Source of the DNA: Linnemannia elongata | Lineage: Eukaryota > Mortierellomycota > Mortierellomycetes > Mortierellales > Mortierellaceae | DNA: 64,000 bases | Assembly (NCBI GenBank): GCA_036320915.1 | Contig: JAXBDG010000004.1 | Location: 744,001 to 808,000, forward strand | Direction of reading: 5' to 3' | Part shown: positions 59,445 to 64,000 of the stretch, in pieces | Layout: every line of letters starts with the position of its first letter | Position numbering within the stretch: the first letter of the stretch is position 1 | Position numbers and translations under genes: made by a program | The notes under the pieces: model-generated | Databases searched by the model: none | The model's input: only the letters and a program-made list of their open reading frames with translations | What the model was told of the DNA's origin: nothing

Positions 59445-61117
59445 ATGGGTAAGGAGGACGCAACGCAGGAGTCTATTATACCAGGAACACCACACAGTTG
59501 CGCATTCACTACAGGCGTTCCATCTTCAACCCACCTTGAACTCTGTAGTCTTGTCAGCCATCTACCACCTACCAAGGCAATTCGTTCAAGGGGAAGAAAA
59601 GAACAGGAAAAGCGGAACCACATCACAAGTCAAGGGTTTGTCGAATAGCCAGGCAGATGAGGCATCAGCTATCTTTAACATCCCAAGCAAAAGAGATTCA
59701 GGACTCTCGGCTTTGTCGCAACAAAAGCGCACACGCCAACGTTCAGCTCCATGGAGAGAGAGAGAGAGAAAGAGAGAGAGACACACACACACACACACAC
59801 CAACAATATACAAAGGAGGCACAACAACGGCACCTCCTGTTTGGACCCTGGGCCGATTTATTAATTATCCCTCCCTCCTCCTCCCTTTGTCCTGCCCACT
59901 CTTCTTCACCCACTTTTGATTTGCCGCATTTTAATTAACCGCCTCTTCCTACTTCGTTTTATTCTGCTTAGGCTCGATCTTTTCTCGCATTCTTGGAAGG
60001 CTTTGGGGCGATAAGGAGGTCAGAATCTTGATTCTTGGACTGGACGGAGCAGGAAAGACTACTATCTTGTACAGGCTCCAGGTCGGAGAGGTCGTAACAA
60101 CCATCCCCAGTAAGTTGCTTCTCTTGGATGAACACAGGATTGTGATACGTTATGAAAAAGGATTTGGCCAGAGGCCACATTCGTGGACTTGCCGGTTTTA
60201 CATAGTAATACAAAAGAAGGGCAACCAGAGCGACAAGGATAAGACGATTGAGTAAGCGACTGGGCTGCTTGAGAAATGAGAAAGGGAGCTGAAAGGAGGA
60301 AAAAGTAACGGACACTTTTCCTTTTATTTCAAGTCTGACGCGAAGAAGCCGCACCTTTTTGGACTGCTATCTGCATGCGGCTGAATTGTCGACGCCCACT
60401 CTGGAGCAGTTGAGCCACAAAGGCACAGCCTGCGTATTGCTTATTGCAAAATCATCTATGCCACCATGTCGCTAATCTCTCACAATATCCCTTCGCAACA
60501 AAAATAGCCATTGGATTCAACGTTGAAACGGTGCAGTACAAAAATATTAAGTTCCAAGTGTGGGATCTGGGAGGACAGACATCGATCCGCCCATACTGGA
60601 GATGCTACTATGCCAACACGGATGCTGTGATCTACGTCGTCGACTCTGTGGATCGTGACCGTGTATCGACCGCCAAGGAGGAGTTGATGGCCATGTTGGA
60701 GGAGGACGAGCTCAAGGACGCTTCATTGCTTGTCTTTGCCAACAAGCAGGATATGGCTGGCGCCATGACCGCCGCCGAGGTCTCTGATGCCTTGGGACTC
60801 AGCACGTTAATGAACCGTCAGTGGAGTATCTACAAGACGAGTGCTGTCAAGGGTGAAGGTCTCACAGATGGTTTGGACTGGTACGTTTTCTCTTTTTTGT
60901 TTTGTCATTTTACTTGTTTGTTGATTTCATGTCATGATAGTGTATATTTGCATGTGTTGGCTGGATGGTGCCCCTATTATGTTTACAATATCCACTTTGG
61001 ACAGAGCCCGTCTATTTTCTCTCCTTCCTTCGCATGCATATTTAACTCTTAAATGACTGAACTGACCTTCACCCACTTTTCCTTTCTCTTAGGCTGATCA
61101 ACATCTTGCAGAAATAA
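59445..61117 (+). CDS. ARL1: ARL1-type Arf-like small GTPase
   Basis: Four coding exons: 59445-59448, 59972-60109, 60508-60880 and 61093-61117, giving 179 aa. The first coding exon is only ATGG; the phase-1 join makes [10 protein letters not shown], with Gly2 for N-myristoylation. Family motifs are intact: P-loop GLDGAGKTT, Thr in switch I rebuilt across the second splice (TTIP|TIGFN), [17 protein letters not shown] in switch II, NKQD and TSAVKGEGL for guanine binding, and the final LINILQK. ARL1 works at the trans-Golgi, where the GTP form recruits GRIP-domain golgins for membrane traffic. Overall sequence fits ARL1 better than ARF1 or ARL5. Introns are 523, 398 and 212 nt, long for this window. 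AATAAA overlaps the stop codon (61113-61118). Confidence 0.95.
59753..59800. repeat. Compound (GA)n(CA)n microsatellite in intron 1 of the ARL1-like gene
   Basis: About 28 nt of GA units with one AA interruption pass directly into about ten CA units. It sits in the 523-nt first intron, roughly 170 nt before the acceptor at 59970-59971. Confidence 0.9.
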
Positions 61118-61790
61118 AAATCGCAACAAAAAAGCAGGGTATCTCAATCCCCTTGTCACCATTACTCGTCCTTCGCTTACGCTCACATAGAAACCCTCCC
61201 TCCCTCCCTCCAGCCTTCTCTTTTTCTTATTAATACAAAACATCAACTCACATACCCCTCAAAGTATAACAAAAAAAATCGGCATATCCTCTTTGGACGA
61301 TCATGCATGCACTGGTGAAGAAGTACTCTGCTTTAGGTATCTGTCCAACCGCCTTTTGTCACAATGTACACCTGATTCTGATGACGAAGAACGAACAAGG
61401 AGCGTCAGCATTCCTTCCTGGTGACCCAGGACGACGAGGACGTTGATGATGATGATGATGCCCGCGGCTCTCATCTCACCCTTTTTTTTTTGTTTGAGGT
61501 TTTATGTATCCTCCGTTCCGTTGTTGTAGTCTCGAGTATTTAAAGAAGGAGAAAAGGAAGGGTGTATGACAAAGCTATGAATAACAAACACATAGACAGA
61601 GTGTACACCCGGGCCAAGTTTTTTTAAAGATAAGAATGTTTGCTTGTTTATTAGGGCTTTAGATTGTTTTTTTTTATCTTGTAATAGTAATGATATGGTA
61701 CAACCCGTTACACTCAAAGTGTGCCGAGTACTTTTGGGAATAAGGTAAAAAGATGTGTGGGTCAAAGGAGTAAGTTGTGGTTTCTCCTGC
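61118..61790. other. Convergent 3' intergenic region
   Basis: About 670 nt between the ends of the ARL1-like gene (+) and the 7-TM gene (-). It is AT-rich with short T and A runs and a GATGAT repeat at about 61442-61462. No gene is seen. Confidence 0.6.
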
Positions 61791-63879
61791 TTAGGAAATG
61801 GGACTACGAGATGGGAAATCCGTTCTGATGGGACTGCCCGCAGAATCGGTCCTGTTAAGCTTGGATCTGGGCGCAGACTGTAAGAACTGCTGCTGTTGTG
61901 GAGACAATGCCAGCTTGGGAGGCTTGGGGTGGTCAAACCCATAGGTCAACCTCTTCTCTCGACTCTCAACACCGTTACCACTGGCACCACTACTGTTGCT
62001 GCTATTGCTGGTGTTGTGACGATGGCCGCCGCCGTTGAAGCCGCCCATGGGGCTAGGACCGGGGCCGGGGCTGAGGGAATCGAGGGTCAGATCCTTGCGG
62101 TGATCAAGCATGATCATCCCCCCACTGCCGTAATAATCGGCGTTGTAGTACGAGTCAGGGCGATTGCTGACGGTTTCCTGGTCGGATGGATAGAAGAGGG
62201 ACGAGTTGCATTCCAGGTCTCTGACCAAGACCCGACTGCTCTCGACTGAGAGGCCACGATCGCGCGACCGGGCCAGCTTGAGGTTCTTGTGAGCTGGAGG
62301 AGGTGGACTCGTCGTCGTAGGCATGGTTATCTTGGCATCGCTGCCCTTGCCGTTGCCGTCGTAACGGTAGTGGTTCCCCGTCCCGGCATCAAATGATGCA
62401 CAGGCCGCAATCGCGTCGTTAATCCCGCCACTAGAGCCGCGATCCAACCTCGACAGTGCATGCTGGTTCTGGCCACCACCACCACTACCAACCTGGTTTG
62501 AAGAATCATACCGCGTTCGGCTGTCAGTGTTGGAGCTGCCAGATCCGTTGCCGTCACCACCATTCCCACGATTGCCGCCCTTACGCCAACGATTTGTCCA
62601 CCGGTCACTACTGCTAGTCTTGTTGGCGCTGTTACCCCGGAACTGTTTGAAATGGTTCCGGTAGAAGCGTATTAGCATCTTGGGCGCAGGGAGGAAAAAG
62701 ATGGGTCCGATGGTGATCCGCAGGCAGAGATCCAGCGCTTGGATCTGGGGCTTGTAGATCAGTTCGTTGTCGAAGACATATACAATGTTCAGAACAGCGT
62801 ATGCCTATGAGAGGTAACACAATGGGGAAAACAATGGAGGGGGTTGTCAATTGGGCAGAAAACTACGGAATACGAGAAAGAGTTGAAATGGCGTGTGAGA
62901 AAAAAAAGAAAAAAAAAACGATAAAAAGTGAGACACTTACGGCGGCCAACGACATAAGACAGGTGAGGTACCAGACACCAATAGCCATCATGTCACTGTC
63001 GACAGAACGGCCAGCGGGGCCGTGGCGATGGTTCTTGACCAGGGGAATGAAGAGATACATGCAGACCCAGACACAGGTCAGGAGCATGAACACCTGGTGT
63101 CCTAGATAGAATCCAAGAGCGGGCCTCATGTAGTACGTCTGCTCCGGCATCGAAAGCTGGTCGTAGCTGGCGGCACCGTAGATATCGGTATTGTTGGGGA
63201 TGGAGCCAGTTGCTATATCGTACTTGATAACCCTATTGAGCCTCCATTCTTCAAGGACACCCGTCCTGACAATATCAATTCGTAGTTGTTTGACTTGCTC
63301 GGGTGGGATAAAATGTTTGACGACTCGCTGTTGGACGTAAACGATAAAGGTGCCGAGGGATACAAAGGCGTAGAGAAAGATGACGACGAATGACATACGA
63401 GCATACATGCTCCGACCGCCTGTTATGGGGTAGAAACCCGATCCCACCGATACAATCGCGATCGCCAGAGCAATGACGGCAAGCGACTCTGCTAGGAAAT
63501 TCCAAGCCCAGTAGATGTTGGGCAAGACAGTGTTGTTGGCTCGGAGATAGCCGACGACGGCAATGGTGAGGCCTGCGAACGTAACAATCGCGGCAATGAC
63601 CCGGAGCCGGGTCATGTTCTTGAAGCACATGATGAGGGCGACGAAGCAGAGGAAGGAGAGGTAGCAGGTCGCGATCACGTAGGTCACCATCGAGTCGGCA
63701 TATACCGAATTACCATCTCGGTCGACGTTCCACCAGCCCGAATGGTTTCTGTAGCCGTTAAAGTTGTCATCGTCGTCGTGGTAAGACCAGTTGCCCCTCG
63801 GCCTGGTGCCGTTCCATAGACCGTCTCCGCCAGTTAGATTCCGCCCGGGGCTATTCCACGACGGATTGGCGTCTCCCAT
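61791..63879 (-). CDS. Seven-transmembrane, receptor-like membrane protein of unrecognised family
   Basis: Two exons, 63879-62941 and 62804-61791, give 650 aa; the 136-nt intron is GT-AG in phase 0 and cuts a membrane segment (MSLAA|AYAVLNIVYVF). There is no cleavable signal peptide. The first 60 residues are hydrophilic with four N-glycosylation sequons (NLT, NGT, NWS, NHS), so this end is probably outside the cell or in the lumen. Seven hydrophobic segments follow, at about 62-86, 91-111, 123-147, 160-180, 253-281, 298-324 and 335-357, with a longer loop between the fourth and fifth. The last 290 residues are Gly/Ser/Asn-rich with basic patches, and would be cytosolic. This layout matches fungal 7-TM receptors, but I see no motif naming a class (Ste2, Ste3, cAMP-receptor, PTH11 or RTA1). 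A transport or scaffold role is equally possible. Confidence 0.78.
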
Positions 63880-64000
63880 TATTTTGGAGGATTGTCGAGA
63901 ATGTTGTGTAGGTGTTGGCGGGTGTGAGTGTGTGAAGTGGTAGAATGGTGAGAAGGAAGAAGGAAGGAGATTGAGCGCAACAGTGCCTGGAGCAGCAAGT
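63880..64000. other. Leader/promoter of the 7-TM gene, cut by the window end
   Basis: The last 121 nt lie upstream of the ATG at 63879 on the minus strand, where they read as C/A/T-rich leader DNA. No further gene can be judged. Confidence 0.5.

Noticed and set aside
1..64000. tRNA genes, rRNA, CRISPR arrays and intact transposons
   Set aside because: I scanned intergenic DNA for T-loop-like motifs, regularly spaced repeats, terminal repeats and transposase or reverse-transcriptase frames and found none I could support. A covariance-model search could still reveal a tRNA.

Overview
This window is nuclear DNA from a filamentous fungus. The best fit is an early-diverging lineage of the Mortierella/Linnemannia type (Mortierellomycota). 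That placement is inference, from several traits together: short GT-AG introns (mostly 90-150 nt), transcription factors rich in CAA/CAG-encoded glutamine, serine-rich disordered tails, pyrimidine-rich leaders and long gene deserts. I see no bacterial operons, rRNA, CRISPR array or intact transposon.

I support 13 protein-coding genes. I rebuilt exon structures by hand from splice signals, reading phase and family conservation. Left part (1-17 kb): a 100-aa orphan (3979-4281, +) and a secreted copper-oxygenase-like protein with a mature N-terminal histidine (9190-9888, +) stand alone in otherwise empty DNA. Centre-left (17-31 kb): a 1220-aa Zn2Cys6 transcription factor (17295-21571, +) converges on a phenol-hydroxylase-type FAD monooxygenase (21792-24438, -). 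Next come a Ser/Asp-rich orphan (25355-25969, -) and a two-domain tRNA wybutosine enzyme of the TYW4/LCMT2 type (26654-29235, -).

Centre-right (31-43 kb): a multi-pass TMEM198-like membrane protein (31147-33303, +) precedes an AreA/NIT2-type nitrogen GATA factor (33864-38869, +), whose DUF1752 domain and zinc finger lie on either side of a 1.45-kb intron. The GATA gene converges on a four-finger C2H2 factor (39331-43106, -). Right part (48-64 kb): an oligopeptide transporter with seven coding exons (48010-51419, -), a pseudokinase-ankyrin protein (51949-54370, -), an ARL1-type small GTPase with a 4-nt first coding exon (59445-61117, +), and a 7-TM, receptor-like protein (61791-63879, -).

The genes do not form one pathway or biosynthetic cluster. 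A loose link can be inferred between the GATA nitrogen regulator and the peptide transporter. The most interesting items are the LPMO-like protein starting His-Ser-Trp, the pseudokinase-ankyrin fusion, the C2H2 factor with two near-copies of one finger pair 630 residues apart, and a 42-T tract flanked by a perfect 9-bp direct repeat that looks like a retroposition footprint. There are also two introns that are multiples of three with no stop, and a 45-nt T tract inside an intron.
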